This document shows positions 1 through 10,526 of a DNA stretch of 64,000 nucleotides, one piece after another. Position 1 is the first letter of the stretch. Each line of letters starts with the position of its first letter. The stretch lies in NCBI RefSeq assembly GCF_003417535.1, contig NZ_QVLS01000003.1, positions 62,001 to 126,000 on the forward strand, in the 5' to 3' direction. A program made the translations under genes and the position numbers. The notes below the pieces were generated by a model. It saw only the letters and a list, made by a program, of their open reading frames with translations. It ran no database searches and was not told the DNA's origin. Source of the DNA: Hydrogenophaga borbori (lineage in GTDB: Bacteria > Pseudomonadota > Gammaproteobacteria > Burkholderiales > Burkholderiaceae_C).

Positions 1-402
1 CAGGCCTTTCAGCGCGCGTCCACGCTGTCCGGCGGCCAGCAGCAGCGCGCCGCCATCGCCCGCGTGCTGGTGCAGGGCGCCGAACTGGTGCTGGCCGACG
101 AACCGGTGGCCTCGCTGGACCCGCAATCCACCCGGCGTGTGATGGACCAGCTCGCCGCCCTCAACCGCGACGCCGGGCTCACGCTGATCGTCAGCCTGCA
201 CCAGGTCAGCCTGGCCCGCCGCTACTGCCACCGCGTGCTGGCGCTGCGCGACGGCGAACTGGTCTACGACGGTCCCAGCGCCGCGCTCACCCCCAGCTTC
301 CTGCAGCAGCTGTACGGCACCGCGGCCGAGGAGCTGCTGCACGACGACCACGACTTCGCGGCCCCTGCCGCCGAAGCGCCGCCGCTCGCGTTGGCCGCCT
401 GA
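1..402 (+). CDS. phnC: Phosphonate-type ABC transporter ATP-binding subunit, 3' part
   Basis: Nucleotide-binding subunit that powers uptake of phosphonate or a related phosphorus compound through PhnE. The gene begins before the window; the frame is open from base 1, and 133 codons remain. Visible motifs are the ABC signature [13 protein letters not shown] (from base 25), Walker B LVLADEP, the D-loop SLDPQS and the switch histidine in IVSLHQV. The Walker A part lies outside the window. phnD starts 48 bases downstream and phnE overlaps phnD, so the three form one operon. The PhnC assignment rests on this context; the ATPase fragment alone would only be called an ABC protein. Confidence 0.93.
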   Translation, partial: QAFQRASTLSGGQQQRAAIARVLVQGAELVLADEPVASLDPQSTRRVMDQLAALNRDAGLTLIVSLHQVSLARRYCHRVLALRDGELVYDGPSAALTPSFLQQLYGTAAEELLHDDHDFAAPAAEAPPLALAA

Positions 403-450
403 ACCGGTTCTCGCGCGGCCCTTCCGTTTCCCTTCGCCAAAGCCACCACC

Positions 451-1407
451 ATGTTCAAACACAAAGCCCTCTTCGCCCTCGCCGCCACCCTGATCGCCAG
501 CAGCGCCACGCTGCACGCGCAGGAGATCAACTTCGGCATCATCGCCACCGACACCGCCTCCACCCAGCGCGAGCGCTGGGAGCCCTTCTTCCGCGACATG
601 GAGAAGAAGACCGGCCTGACGGTCAAATCCTTCTACGCGCCCGACTACGCCGGCGTCATCGAGGCCATGCGCTTCAACAAGGTGCAGGTGGCCTGGTTCG
701 GCAACAAGTCGGCCATGGAAGCGGTGGACCGCGCCAACGGCGAGGTGTTCGCGCAGGTCATGTTCGCTGACGGCAGCTTCGGCTACAAGGCGCTGCTCAT
801 CACGCACAAGGACAGCCCCTACCAGTCGCTCGACGACGTCTTCAAGCACTCGAAGTCCATCAACTTCGGCATCGGCGACCCGAACTCCACCTCGGGCTTC
901 CTGGTGCCCACCTTCTATGTGTTCGCCCAGAACAAGGTGGACTACCGCACCCGCTTCAAGACCATCCGCAACGCCAGCCACGGCGCCAACATCCAGGCCG
1001 TGCTGGCCAAACAGGTGGACGTGGCCACCAACAACACCGAAGAGATCGAGAAGCTGCGCGCCAACAAGCCCGAGCTGCTCGCGCAGCTGCGCGTGATCTG
1101 GGAAAGCCCGCTGATCGCCAGCGACCCGTTCGTCTGGCGCAAGGACCTCGACCCGGCCGTCAAGGCCAAGCTGGCGAACTTCGTCGTCAACTACGCCAAG
1201 TCCGACGCGCAGGAGAAGGCGATCCTCAAGAACATCTACAACTACGGCGGCTTCCGCGCCTCGACCAACGCGCAGCTGATCCCCACCCGCCAGCTGGAGC
1301 TGTACAAGGACCGCAACAAGGTCGCGAACGACGCCGCGCTGGACGCCGGCGCCAAGGCCAAGGCCCTGGCCGAGATCGACGCCAAGCTCGCGCAGCTGCA
1401 GCCGTGA
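451..1407 (+). CDS. phnD: Phosphonate ABC transporter substrate-binding protein
   Basis: Periplasmic receptor of 318 residues that delivers phosphonate or a related anion to PhnE/PhnC. It has a Sec signal peptide (hydrophobic residues 7-20, likely cleavage after TLHA-Q). The mature part has the PhnD/PBP2 pattern: an early GIIATDTAS strand-loop and a [15 protein letters not shown] segment around residue 150, which in this family forms part of the phosphonate pocket. The length is typical. phnE starts on the overlapping GTGA at its stop. No C-P lyase genes are visible, so the ligand could be phosphonate, phosphite or phosphate. Confidence 0.93.
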   Translation: MFKHKALFALAATLIASSATLHAQEINFGIIATDTASTQRERWEPFFRDMEKKTGLTVKSFYAPDYAGVIEAMRFNKVQVAWFGNKSAMEAVDRANGEVFAQVMFADGSFGYKALLITHKDSPYQSLDDVFKHSKSINFGIGDPNSTSGFLVPTFYVFAQNKVDYRTRFKTIRNASHGANIQAVLAKQVDVATNNTEEIEKLRANKPELLAQLRVIWESPLIASDPFVWRKDLDPAVKAKLANFVVNYAKSDAQEKAILKNIYNYGGFRASTNAQLIPTRQLELYKDRNKVANDAALDAGAKAKALAEIDAKLAQLQP

Positions 1408-2228
1408 GCGTGGCGCACCCCATCAAGGCCAGCGCCGCTTCGCTGGCGCAGCTGCGCGAGCGGGCCGCCGCCGAGCGGCCCGGCCCGGGCACCTGGGCCA
1501 CCTGGGCGGCGGTGGCGGTGCTGCTCGGCTGGTCGTGGCGGGGCGCCGAGATACAGCCCTTCGCCCTGGTCGACAACGCCGGCAACATCGCCACCTACGC
1601 GCGCGAGTTCTTCCCGCCGGACTTCCACGACTGGCGCATCTACGCCCGCGAGATGCTGGTCACGCTGCACATCGCCGTCTGGGGCACCGTGCTGGCGGTG
1701 CTGGCCGCGGTGCCGGCCGGTCTGCTCTGCGCCTCGAACATCGCGCCGGCCTGGGTGCACCAGCCCATGCGCCGCCTGATGGACGCCTGCCGCGCGATCA
1801 ACGAGATGGTGTTCGCCATGCTGTTCATCGTCGCCGTGGGCCTGGGTCCCTTCGCCGGCGTGCTGGCGCTGGCGGTGCACACCACGGGCACGCTGGCCAA
1901 GCTGTTCTCGGAGGCGGTGGAGGCCATCGACCCGCGCCCGGTGGAAGGCATCCGCGCCACCGGCGCGCACAAGCTGGTGGAGGTCGTGCACGGCGTGGTC
2001 CCCCAGGTGCTGCCGCTGTGGATGAGCTTCACGCTCTACCGCTTCGAATCGAACGTGCGCTCGGCCTCGGTGGTCGGCATGGTCGGCGCCGGCGGCATCG
2101 GCGTGGTGCTGTACGAGGTGATCCGCAGCTTCCAGTACGCGCAGACCGGCGCGGTGCTGCTGATCCTGGTGGTGACGGTATCCCTCATCGACCTGGCCTC
2201 GGCGCGCCTGCGCCAGCGCTTCATCTAG
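1404..2228 (+). CDS. phnE: Phosphonate ABC transporter permease
   Basis: Inner-membrane permease of 274 residues. It starts with GTG overlapping the phnD stop by 4 bases (GTGA), which implies translational coupling. One membrane segment lies near residues 30-45; a block of five or six follows from about residue 80. The [19 protein letters not shown] stretch is the cytoplasmic coupling loop that contacts the ATPase, and the C-terminal [16 protein letters not shown] region is typical of PhnE. The stop codon directly abuts the stop of the convergent thioredoxin-like gene, leaving no room for a conventional terminator. Confidence 0.93.
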   Translation: MSVAHPIKASAASLAQLRERAAAERPGPGTWATWAAVAVLLGWSWRGAEIQPFALVDNAGNIATYAREFFPPDFHDWRIYAREMLVTLHIAVWGTVLAVLAAVPAGLLCASNIAPAWVHQPMRRLMDACRAINEMVFAMLFIVAVGLGPFAGVLALAVHTTGTLAKLFSEAVEAIDPRPVEGIRATGAHKLVEVVHGVVPQVLPLWMSFTLYRFESNVRSASVVGMVGAGGIGVVLYEVIRSFQYAQTGAVLLILVVTVSLIDLASARLRQRFI

Positions 2229-2732
2229 CTAGAGGAAACGGGCGATCTGCTGCACGTCTTCCTCGAACAGCTGCCCGACCTCCGACATCACCACCCGCCC
2301 GTCCCGGCCGCGCACGCAGGTGACGGGTATGGCCTTGCCCGGGCGGGGCATCACGCGCTCGATGGCGGGTGTGTGGTGCGCGGTGGGGAAGGTATAGCCC
2401 CGCCGCGCCATGTACTGGCGCGCGTCCTCGATGCGCTTGTCGACCGCCAGGCCCAGCATCAAGAGGCCGCGCGGGCGCTGCGCGTCCCACAGCTTCTGGA
2501 TGAAGGGATTGGTGGCGCCACAGAAGGGGCACCAGCTGGCCCACCAGTAGACGAGCACCACCTGCCCTTGCGCCGCCGAGGCCTTGAAGGTGCTGCCATC
2601 GAAGAGCGGGGCGTCGGGCAGCGTCAGCGCAGTGCCGACCTGGGGCGGCGGTACCTCGTCGGCCGCCCGCGCCAAGGGCGCGCTGGCCAGCGAGGCGGCG
2701 CCCAGCGCCTGGAGAAGGGTTCGTCTGTCCAT
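2229..2732 (-). CDS. TlpA-like thiol:disulfide oxidoreductase (exported)
   Basis: Small exported thioredoxin-fold protein of 167 residues. The N-terminus MDRRTLLQALGAASLASAPL has a twin-arginine followed by a hydrophobic stretch, suggesting Tat or Sec export. The mature domain has the redox motif WCPFC (Cys68, Cys71) and a conserved-looking cis-proline region (KAIPVTCV). Such proteins reduce or rearrange disulfides in periplasmic partners, often in cytochrome maturation. It begins 2 bases after the stop of the upstream LysR gene, so they are probably co-transcribed. The start was chosen for the signal peptide; the frame is open further upstream but overlaps lysR. The partner is unknown. Confidence 0.85.
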   Translation of the reverse strand: MDRRTLLQALGAASLASAPLARAADEVPPPQVGTALTLPDAPLFDGSTFKASAAQGQVVLVYWWASWCPFCGATNPFIQKLWDAQRPRGLLMLGLAVDKRIEDARQYMARRGYTFPTAHHTPAIERVMPRPGKAIPVTCVRGRDGRVVMSEVGQLFEEDVQQIARFL

Positions 2733-2734
2733 GG

Positions 2735-3679
2735 TCACTCCTTGCCGCGTGGCGCGCGCTGTGGCCTGGCGGGCGCCTGCGCGCGCAGCGCCTCCCGCAG
2801 GCGTTCGATGGAGGCCGCCTTGGCCGTGTCCGGTGGTCCGTGGCGGGTCACGAAGTAGGTGCTCCAGCCCGCGCTGGTCCTGAGCAGCGGGGCCACGCAG
2901 AAGTCCCGCTCGGGCAGATGGCGCGTGGCGTACAGCGGCAGCACGGCCACGCCGAGCCGGGCGCGCACCAGCTCCAGGGCGGTGGAGAGCAGTTGCACCT
3001 CGTGGCCGATGGCCAGGCCTTCGTGCGCGGCGAGCTGGTCCTGCAGCAGCAGGTTCCATTGGCCACCGGTGCGGCCCACCAGCACCAGGTCGGTGTGGTG
3101 CAGGTCGCTCCAGCCCAGCCCGCCGGCCCGTTCGGCCTGCTCGTCCAGCGCGCCGCCGCGCGCGCACACCACGGCGATGCGGTCCTCGAACAGCAGCGTG
3201 GAGCGCAGCTCGCCCGACAGACGCAGCGGCGAATCGATGGAGCCGACGGCGACGTCGGCCTCGCCCTGCAGGAGCATGTCGCCCAGCATGCCCACGGGGC
3301 GGTCGAAGAGCGCGATCTTCAGCTGCGGGTCGCTGGCCTGCAGGCGGGCGATGGCCGGCGGCAGCAGCGCCGCCGAGGAGAGCGAGCCGGCCGCCACGCG
3401 CAGCACGACGCGCTGCGCCGCGCCGCCCTGGCGCAGGTCTTTCAGCGCGCGATCGATCTCCAGGTCCGCGCGCTGGCCGGCGCGCTGCAGCTGCTCGCCG
3501 GCCTCGGTCAGGCTGATGACCCGCCCGCGCTGCACCAGGGGCATGCCGACCTCTTCCTCCAGTTCGCGGATGAGCGAACTCACGGCCGACTGCGTGATGA
3601 AGAGCTTCTCGGCCGCGCGCGTGAAGCTGCCGGTCTGGCCGATGAGGGCCAGGGCCTTGAGCTGGCGAAGGGTGGGCAT
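2735..3679 (-). CDS. LysR-family transcriptional regulator
   Basis: DNA-binding regulator of 314 residues. The N-terminal winged helix-turn-helix (residues 3-62, with LKALALIGQTGSFTRAAEKL) is followed by a LysR effector domain (about 90-295). It lies 44 bases downstream of the metallophosphoesterase gene and 2 bases upstream of the TlpA-like gene, all on the same strand. The target and inducer are unknown. Unlike many LysR genes it has no divergent neighbour, so it probably controls its own operon or a distant locus. Confidence 0.9.
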   Translation of the reverse strand: MPTLRQLKALALIGQTGSFTRAAEKLFITQSAVSSLIRELEEEVGMPLVQRGRVISLTEAGEQLQRAGQRADLEIDRALKDLRQGGAAQRVVLRVAAGSLSSAALLPPAIARLQASDPQLKIALFDRPVGMLGDMLLQGEADVAVGSIDSPLRLSGELRSTLLFEDRIAVVCARGGALDEQAERAGGLGWSDLHHTDLVLVGRTGGQWNLLLQDQLAAHEGLAIGHEVQLLSTALELVRARLGVAVLPLYATRHLPERDFCVAPLLRTSAGWSTYFVTRHGPPDTAKAASIERLREALRAQAPARPQRAPRGKE

Positions 3680-3723
3680 GGCCGATTATGGTGGCCGCGC
3701 CCGCCCGCGGCGGGCGCGCCGCC

Positions 3724-5793
3724 TCAGGCCAAGGCGCGCTCTTCCACGCGGCAGGTCGCCAGCTCGATCAGGCAGGGGCCGTCGAGCACCTTCGCGGTAT
3801 CCGGGTCCGACGCAGGCCAGGCCCGCTCCTCGCCGCTCGCCAGGTCCAGCCAGCGCCGCACCCGAAGGTCCTGCGTGTCCAGCCAGTCGGGCAGCTGCAT
3901 GAGCGCGGCGCCACCCAGGGGCAGCACCAGCAGCAGCTGCGACCGGTCCATCCGCGCGGCGCCGACCAGGAACTGCGGGTCGCGCACCCAGCGCGGCGCG
4001 TCCATCGCGGGCAGCTCGCTCAGCGCGCCATGCAGGTTGCGCAGCGCCTGGCCTTCGCGCTTGGGGTTGAAGCGGCGGTCCACCAGGCCGGCGCGCGGGA
4101 AGTAGCCGCGGTCGACGTCGCTGAGCGTGTCGAGGAACACGTCTGCCTGCGGACAGCCGCGGCTGGTGAAGGCCGCGCCGAGCGCGCGCACGCCATTGGC
4201 CTGCGCATCGGTCCGCGCCTGGGCCGGGCTGTCGGAGGCCAGCCGAACGTGCACCTGCGCGCGCAGGCCGTGGCGCGCCGCGAAGGCGGCGGCACCGGTG
4301 ATGCCTTCGTCGACGTCGGTGTCGGCCGCGACGCGGAACACCAGGCCGTCGAAGCCCTGGCCCCGCGTGTGCTCGAGCAGCTCCTTCGCGGCCGGGTCGG
4401 CCGGGCCGGCGAAGCCGTGGTCCACCAGCAGCTTGATCTGCTTGCCGTCGCGCGACTGGCCCGAGGCGCTCCAGAAGCGCGACAGGTGCAGCGGCACACC
4501 GACCCGCGCGCGCAGCGCGCCGAGCCGCCCACCGAGGTCCGGCGCCAGCGGCCATTTCACGATGAGCTCCAGCGCCCGCAGCAGGCCCTGGTGTTGGCGC
4601 AGCAGCTCGATCTGCCCGTCCGTGGGCCAGCCGAACAGGAAGACCGTGAAGCGGCTGCCCAGAGCGGCCAGGGCCCGCATGCGCGCGCGCGAGGCCGGGT
4701 CGCTCAGGTCGTCCAGAGGCACGCGCAGCGCGCGAATGCCCATCTCCCAGAGCGCGAGGATGGGGTAGTCGTTGCGCGCCTGTTTGCGGCGGAACTCGTC
4801 GAGCATGCTGCTGTAGGGGATCTGGTGCAGCTCGCCCCAGTGGTAGCGCAGGTCCAGGCCCAGGCCGGGTTCGCGCGCGCCAGCGGCGGGCGGCAGTTGC
4901 GGCCAGTCGCGCTGCACCTGGGGCGCGGCGCCCTCGGGCCGGTCCTGGGTGCGGATGAACTGCGGCACCAGCCGGTCCGGGTACACGTCGACCACCAGCA
5001 CACCGAGCTTGGACACGTCGTTGCGGCCGTTCTCGTGCTCGCTGGGCTGTCCCACGGCAAACAGCTCCGAGTAGTCGCCGCGCACGAAGGCCGTGGACGG
5101 CAGGGAGAAGATCGGCGTGCCCGCGTGCTCGTTGAAGAAGAAGTTGTGCACGTGGCCGGTGAACACGGCCGCGAGCCGGTGCCGCGCCACCAGCGACAGC
5201 AGCCAGGAGCGGCCGGGCTCGTCGATGTTGTCGTAGTGGCCGTGCTCGTCGGCACTGGCGATGAAGGGCGGGTAGTGCACGAAGAGCAGCGTGCGCCGGC
5301 TGGCGTTGGCCTGCAGGTCCTGCTCCAGCCAGCGGGCCTGCCGCGCCTCGGCGGCCAGGCCCGAGTTGATGAGCGAGGTGTTGATCACCACGAAGTGGCA
5401 GTCGTCCCGGTCGAAGGCGTAGTGGTGTTCGCCGAAGTGGCGCTGGTACAGATCGACGTAGGGCTCGCAGATCTCGCCGGCGGGCACGTAGTCCGCGCGC
5501 TTGTCGCCCACGTCGTGGTTGCCGGGCACCAGGTGCAGGGGCGCCTTGAGGCGGCCCACCGCCGCCTTGAAGCGCGCCACCGCGTCGGGGTAGGACACGG
5601 CCTCGGGCACGGGGTGGATCATGTCACCCACGTGCACCGTGAAGTCCGGCGCCAGGGCATTGAGCACCTCGACGGTGTGCGCGAGGCGTGCGTTGGTGAG
5701 CCGGTGGGACTCGTAGGGCGAGATCAGGTCTTCGTCGGAGGGGTTGACGTGGCTGTCGGCGATGACCGCGAAACGGAAGAGGCGTTCGGACAT
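3724..5793 (-). CDS. Metallophosphoesterase with C-terminal barrel-like domain
   Basis: Protein of 689 residues. Residues 1-290 form a calcineurin-like phosphoesterase with all metal motifs: DSH (Asp13, His15), GD (Asp57), GNHD (Asn92, His93), His173 and GHVH (His214, His216). The remaining 400 residues have alternating strands and helices (LALWEMGIRALRVPLDDL, LELIVKWPL, FDGLVFRVAA, LRAQVHVRLA, ADVFLDTL, LLLVLPLGG) that look like a TIM barrel followed by a short beta domain. I do not recognise this C-terminal family. There is no signal peptide. It starts 10 bases after the Bug receptor gene and is probably co-transcribed with it, which suggests it acts on an imported compound or its product. 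Substrate unknown. Confidence 0.88.
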   Translation of the reverse strand: MSERLFRFAVIADSHVNPSDEDLISPYESHRLTNARLAHTVEVLNALAPDFTVHVGDMIHPVPEAVSYPDAVARFKAAVGRLKAPLHLVPGNHDVGDKRADYVPAGEICEPYVDLYQRHFGEHHYAFDRDDCHFVVINTSLINSGLAAEARQARWLEQDLQANASRRTLLFVHYPPFIASADEHGHYDNIDEPGRSWLLSLVARHRLAAVFTGHVHNFFFNEHAGTPIFSLPSTAFVRGDYSELFAVGQPSEHENGRNDVSKLGVLVVDVYPDRLVPQFIRTQDRPEGAAPQVQRDWPQLPPAAGAREPGLGLDLRYHWGELHQIPYSSMLDEFRRKQARNDYPILALWEMGIRALRVPLDDLSDPASRARMRALAALGSRFTVFLFGWPTDGQIELLRQHQGLLRALELIVKWPLAPDLGGRLGALRARVGVPLHLSRFWSASGQSRDGKQIKLLVDHGFAGPADPAAKELLEHTRGQGFDGLVFRVAADTDVDEGITGAAAFAARHGLRAQVHVRLASDSPAQARTDAQANGVRALGAAFTSRGCPQADVFLDTLSDVDRGYFPRAGLVDRRFNPKREGQALRNLHGALSELPAMDAPRWVRDPQFLVGAARMDRSQLLLVLPLGGAALMQLPDWLDTQDLRVRRWLDLASGEERAWPASDPDTAKVLDGPCLIELATCRVEERALA

Positions 5794-5803
5794 GCGGACC
5801 TTC

Positions 5804-6778
5804 TCAACTGGCGGCCGCGCCCGAGTACTTGACGGCGGCCTGCCACAGCTTCTGTTCGCTGGCCATGGTGGCGGCGTAGTCGCGCGCGTCGCGGTAGGCC
5901 ACGTCCACGCCCACCGCGCCGAGCTGCCCGGCCACGGCGGGCGTGGCCAGCACGCGCTTCATCGCGGCGCTCCATTGCGACAGCACCGCCGCCGGCGTGC
6001 CGCTGGGCATCATGAAGCCCAGGTTGGTGCCGCTGGGGATGCCGCGCACGCCGAGCTCGTCCAGCGTCGGCACATCGGGCAGGGAGGCGGAACGCTTCGA
6101 GCCGGTCTGCGCCAGCGGCACGATCTTGCCCGCCTTGATGTGGCTCAGCGTGGGGCCGATGGCATCGATGCCGATGTCCAGCTCGCCGCTGAGCACCGAC
6201 GTGATGGCCGCCGGGCTGCCCCGGAAAGGCACGTGAACGATGAAGAGCTTGCGCTGGGCCTTGAGGCTCTCGAAGGCCAGGTGCGCGGTGGTGCCGCTGC
6301 CGGGCGAGGCGTAGTTCAAGCGGCCCGGCGTGGCCGCGATGCGGCGCATCAGCGCGTTCAGGTCGCGTGTGCCCAGGGCGGGCGAGCCGTAGATGACGCT
6401 TTGCGCCACGCCGAACTGCGCCACCGGCACCAGTTCCTTGTCGGCGTCGTAAGGCAGCCGGGCGTACAGGTAGGGCGCGATGCCGAGGTTGGCCGAGGTG
6501 GACAGCAGCACCGTGTAGCCGTCGGCGGACGCGCGCGCCACCTGGCCGGTGGCGATGGTGGCGGAGGCGCCGGGCTTGTTGATGATGGCCAGTGGCTTGA
6601 GGCCCTCGTCGGCCAGGGCGTTGGTGACGACGCGCGTGGCGACGTCCATGGCGCCCCCGCCGGGAAAGCCCACCAGCACCTGGATGGCGCGCGCGGGATA
6701 GGCCTCCTGGGCCCAGGAGGGCCGCCCGCCCATGAGGGCAGCGGCGCCGATGGCGTGGATCAGTTGTCGTCTTTGCAT
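5804..6778 (-). CDS. Bug/TctC-family tripartite tricarboxylate receptor
   Basis: Periplasmic solute receptor of 324 residues, of the Bug family greatly expanded in Burkholderiales. The N-terminal MQRRQLIHAIGAAALMGG segment with a twin Arg suggests Tat or Sec export, with cleavage near SWAQ. Family hallmarks are AIQVLVGFPGGGAMDVATR near the mature N-terminus, and GRLNYASPGSGTTAHLAFE. No TctA/TctB membrane subunits are nearby, as is usual for orphan Bug proteins. It sits between a GntR regulator and the metallophosphoesterase. Ligands of the family are carboxylates and related small organics; the ligand here cannot be read from sequence. Confidence 0.92.
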   Translation of the reverse strand: MQRRQLIHAIGAAALMGGRPSWAQEAYPARAIQVLVGFPGGGAMDVATRVVTNALADEGLKPLAIINKPGASATIATGQVARASADGYTVLLSTSANLGIAPYLYARLPYDADKELVPVAQFGVAQSVIYGSPALGTRDLNALMRRIAATPGRLNYASPGSGTTAHLAFESLKAQRKLFIVHVPFRGSPAAITSVLSGELDIGIDAIGPTLSHIKAGKIVPLAQTGSKRSASLPDVPTLDELGVRGIPSGTNLGFMMPSGTPAAVLSQWSAAMKRVLATPAVAGQLGAVGVDVAYRDARDYAATMASEQKLWQAAVKYSGAAAS

Positions 6779-6786
6779 GGGGCGGT

Positions 6787-6852
6787 CTCGTTGATGTCCG
6801 GCCCATTGTGGGCAACGAGGCCGCGCGACTGAAGCGCAAATTTCTAATGCGC
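6787..6852. promoter_or_regulatory. Inverted repeats upstream of the Bug receptor gene
   Basis: Two inverted repeats lie in the 103-base gap between gntR and the Bug gene. CTCGTTG at 6787-6793 pairs with CAACGAG at 6813-6819 (with GCCC/GGGC inside). GCGCA at 6834-6838 pairs with TGCGC at 6848-6852 around an AT-rich core. The AT-rich core is the only such stretch nearby, so it may hold the promoter and an operator for the adjacent GntR protein. This role is inferred. Confidence 0.35.
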
Positions 6853-6881
6853 GGATAAGCAGAACTTCTGCCGCCCGCCGC

Positions 6882-7607
6882 TCAGGCCCGACGGCGCAGC
6901 ACCGCCGCCAGGTCGGGCGTGCGCGGGTCGAGCTGCAGGTTGCGCTCCACGCTGGTGATGTGCTGCTCCATCAGGCGCGAGGCCGCGCGCCCGTCGCGCC
7001 GGGCGAGGGCCTCGACGATGTCCACGTGCTCGGCCTGCGAGTGCTCCGCCGAATGGCCCGACTGGTACATCAGCGCGATCAGCTGCGAACGCGACAGCAG
7101 GTCCGCGATCATCTCCGCCAGCACCTCGTTGCCCAGCAGGCGCGCCAGCACCACGTGAAAGTCCGCCAGCAGGCGTGTGCGCCCCGGCACGTCCGATCGC
7201 ACCACGGCCTGGCGCTCTTCTTTCAGGTGCATGCGCAACTCGGCGATCTGCGCGTCGCTGACCTGGGCGGCCAGCTGGCGGACCATGCCGCCTTCGACCA
7301 GGCGGCGCACCTGGAACACCTGGCGGGCCTCGTCGATGCTCGGCATGGCCACGAAGGCCCCGCGCGCCGGCTCCAGCGTCACCAGCCGGTCGCGGCTGAG
7401 CTGGTTGAGCGCCTGCCGCACGATGGTTCGCGACACCGAGAACACATCGGCGATCTGCTGCTCGACCAGGCGCGTGCCGGGCATCAGCCGGCGTTCGACG
7501 ATGGCGCCGGTGATGGACTCCGTGATCTGGTCGGTGGCGCTGGCCTCGGTGCGCGGGGCGCGTTTCGCCTCGGTGGGCCTGGGGTTCGCGGCGGGCTTCT
7601 TGGCCAT
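6882..7607 (-). CDS. GntR-family regulator, FCD subfamily
   Basis: Regulator of 241 residues. The start at MAKKPAAN was preferred over a longer open frame that overlaps lysR. A basic tail is followed by the GntR winged helix (about 28-92, VSRTIVRQALNQLSRDRLV) and an all-helical FCD ligand domain (about 98-225) with metal-type residues in LADFHVVLARLLGN and HVDIVEAL. FCD proteins usually bind small carboxylates and recognise operators with a TNGTATACNA-like core. TGTATACA occurs at 8580 and 12291, beside the glyoxylate genes and the purine permease, so this protein is a candidate regulator of those genes as well as of the Bug gene downstream. That link is inferred. Confidence 0.9.
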   Translation of the reverse strand: MAKKPAANPRPTEAKRAPRTEASATDQITESITGAIVERRLMPGTRLVEQQIADVFSVSRTIVRQALNQLSRDRLVTLEPARGAFVAMPSIDEARQVFQVRRLVEGGMVRQLAAQVSDAQIAELRMHLKEERQAVVRSDVPGRTRLLADFHVVLARLLGNEVLAEMIADLLSRSQLIALMYQSGHSAEHSQAEHVDIVEALARRDGRAASRLMEQHITSVERNLQLDPRTPDLAAVLRRRA

Positions 7608-7663
7608 GGGTTCGGTCCCTTGAAATGGGCGGTGGGGCGGACGGGCGAAGGATCGGGCGGGCC

Positions 7664-8572
7664 TCAGGGCGCGCGCTGCCACCAGCCGTCCTGGAGCTGA
7701 GACTGAAGCCAGGCGATGAAGGACTTGACCTTCTGCGGCACGAGCTTGGGCGAAGGAAACACGGCGTGCATCTCCTGCGACGGCAGGGCGTGGCCCTCCA
7801 GCAGCGGCACCACACGGCCCGCCGCCACCGAATCGCGCGCCACGTACCACGGCAGGACCGCGAGCCCAAAGCCCGCCTCGCACGCGGCCAGCACCGCGCT
7901 CAGGTTGTTCGAGCGCAGCGGCCCCTTGACGGGCACGGACTCATCCTCTCCCGAGGCGCCGTGGAACAGCCAGCGCGCATCGCCCTGCACGCTGCTGTAG
8001 ATGAGGCAGTCGTGCGCGGCAACCTCGACCGGCGAGCGCGGCCGGCCGCGCCGCGACAGGTAGGCCGGGGCGGCGCCCAGCATCCACGGATTGGTGCCCA
8101 GGTAGCTCGCCCCGAGCGTGGAATCCGCGAGGCGGCCCATGCGGACCGCCAGGTCCACCCCCTGCTCCACGAGGTTGACGTAGCGGTCGTCGAAGCTGAG
8201 GTCGATCTGCAGCATCGGCTGCTCGCGCATGTAGCGCAGCACCAGCGGCGCCATCACGCGCCGCCCGAAGGCCACCGAGGCGCTGATGCGCAGCGTGCCC
8301 GTCGCCGCCTTCTGAAGCAACGCGGCGATGTTCTCTGCCTCTTCCACGTCGCGCGTGATCAGCTTGCAGCGCTCGTAGTAGAGGCTGCCCGCCTCGGTGG
8401 GGGTGACGCCGCGCGTGCTTCGGTGCAGCAGCCGAACGCCCAGGCGCCCCTCGGCCTCGGCCACGGCCTTGGTGGCGGTGGGCTGCGTGGTGCCCAGCGC
8501 CGCCGCCGCCTTGCTGAAGCTGCCGGTCTCGACGACGCGCACGAAGATCTGCATGCCTGCGACTTTGTCCAT
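7664..8572 (-). CDS. LysR-family regulator divergent from gcl
   Basis: LysR protein of 302 residues. The start [19 protein letters not shown] was chosen because it aligns with the usual LysR N-terminus; the frame is open for 36 more codons into the promoter region. The helix-turn-helix is at residues 5-62 and the effector domain from about 90. It belongs to the group with [18 protein letters not shown] at the start. Divergent placement 122 bases from gcl is the classic layout for a LysR activator of the glyoxylate carboligase operon. Effector not known; glyoxylate, tartronate or allantoin are reasonable guesses. Confidence 0.9.
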   Translation of the reverse strand: MDKVAGMQIFVRVVETGSFSKAAAALGTTQPTATKAVAEAEGRLGVRLLHRSTRGVTPTEAGSLYYERCKLITRDVEEAENIAALLQKAATGTLRISASVAFGRRVMAPLVLRYMREQPMLQIDLSFDDRYVNLVEQGVDLAVRMGRLADSTLGASYLGTNPWMLGAAPAYLSRRGRPRSPVEVAAHDCLIYSSVQGDARWLFHGASGEDESVPVKGPLRSNNLSAVLAACEAGFGLAVLPWYVARDSVAAGRVVPLLEGHALPSQEMHAVFPSPKLVPQKVKSFIAWLQSQLQDGWWQRAP

Positions 8573-8573
8573 A

Positions 8574-8694
8574 CCGGAATGTATACACGCCAAGGGGCAC
8601 ATTCCAACCCGGAATAAGACATATCCCCGGGCTGGAATTCCCAGCCGGCCCGCGCCGAACCACCATCGAGTCCGTCCCAACCAAGGAGCCGGAT
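8574..8694. promoter_or_regulatory. lysR-gcl intergenic control region with TGTATACA
   Basis: The 122-base divergent promoter region contains the palindrome TGTATACA at 8580-8587, just outside the lysR start codon, and GGAAT / ATTCC half-sites further in (8576-8580, 8611-8615, 8636-8640). The palindrome occurs again in front of the purine permease (12291-12298). The core resembles operators of FCD-type GntR proteins. A good Shine-Dalgarno (AAGGAG, 8682-8687) precedes the gcl start. Confidence 0.55.
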
Positions 8695-10491
<1,797 letters not shown>

Positions 10492-10526
10492 GCCGCCTTC
10501 CCCACCACCCCAAGGAAAGACCCGAC

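Noticed and set aside
2229..3167. Longer start for the TlpA-like gene
   Set aside because: The extension overlaps the lysR gene in another frame and is Arg/Ala/Gly rich, whereas the shorter start gives a proper signal peptide.
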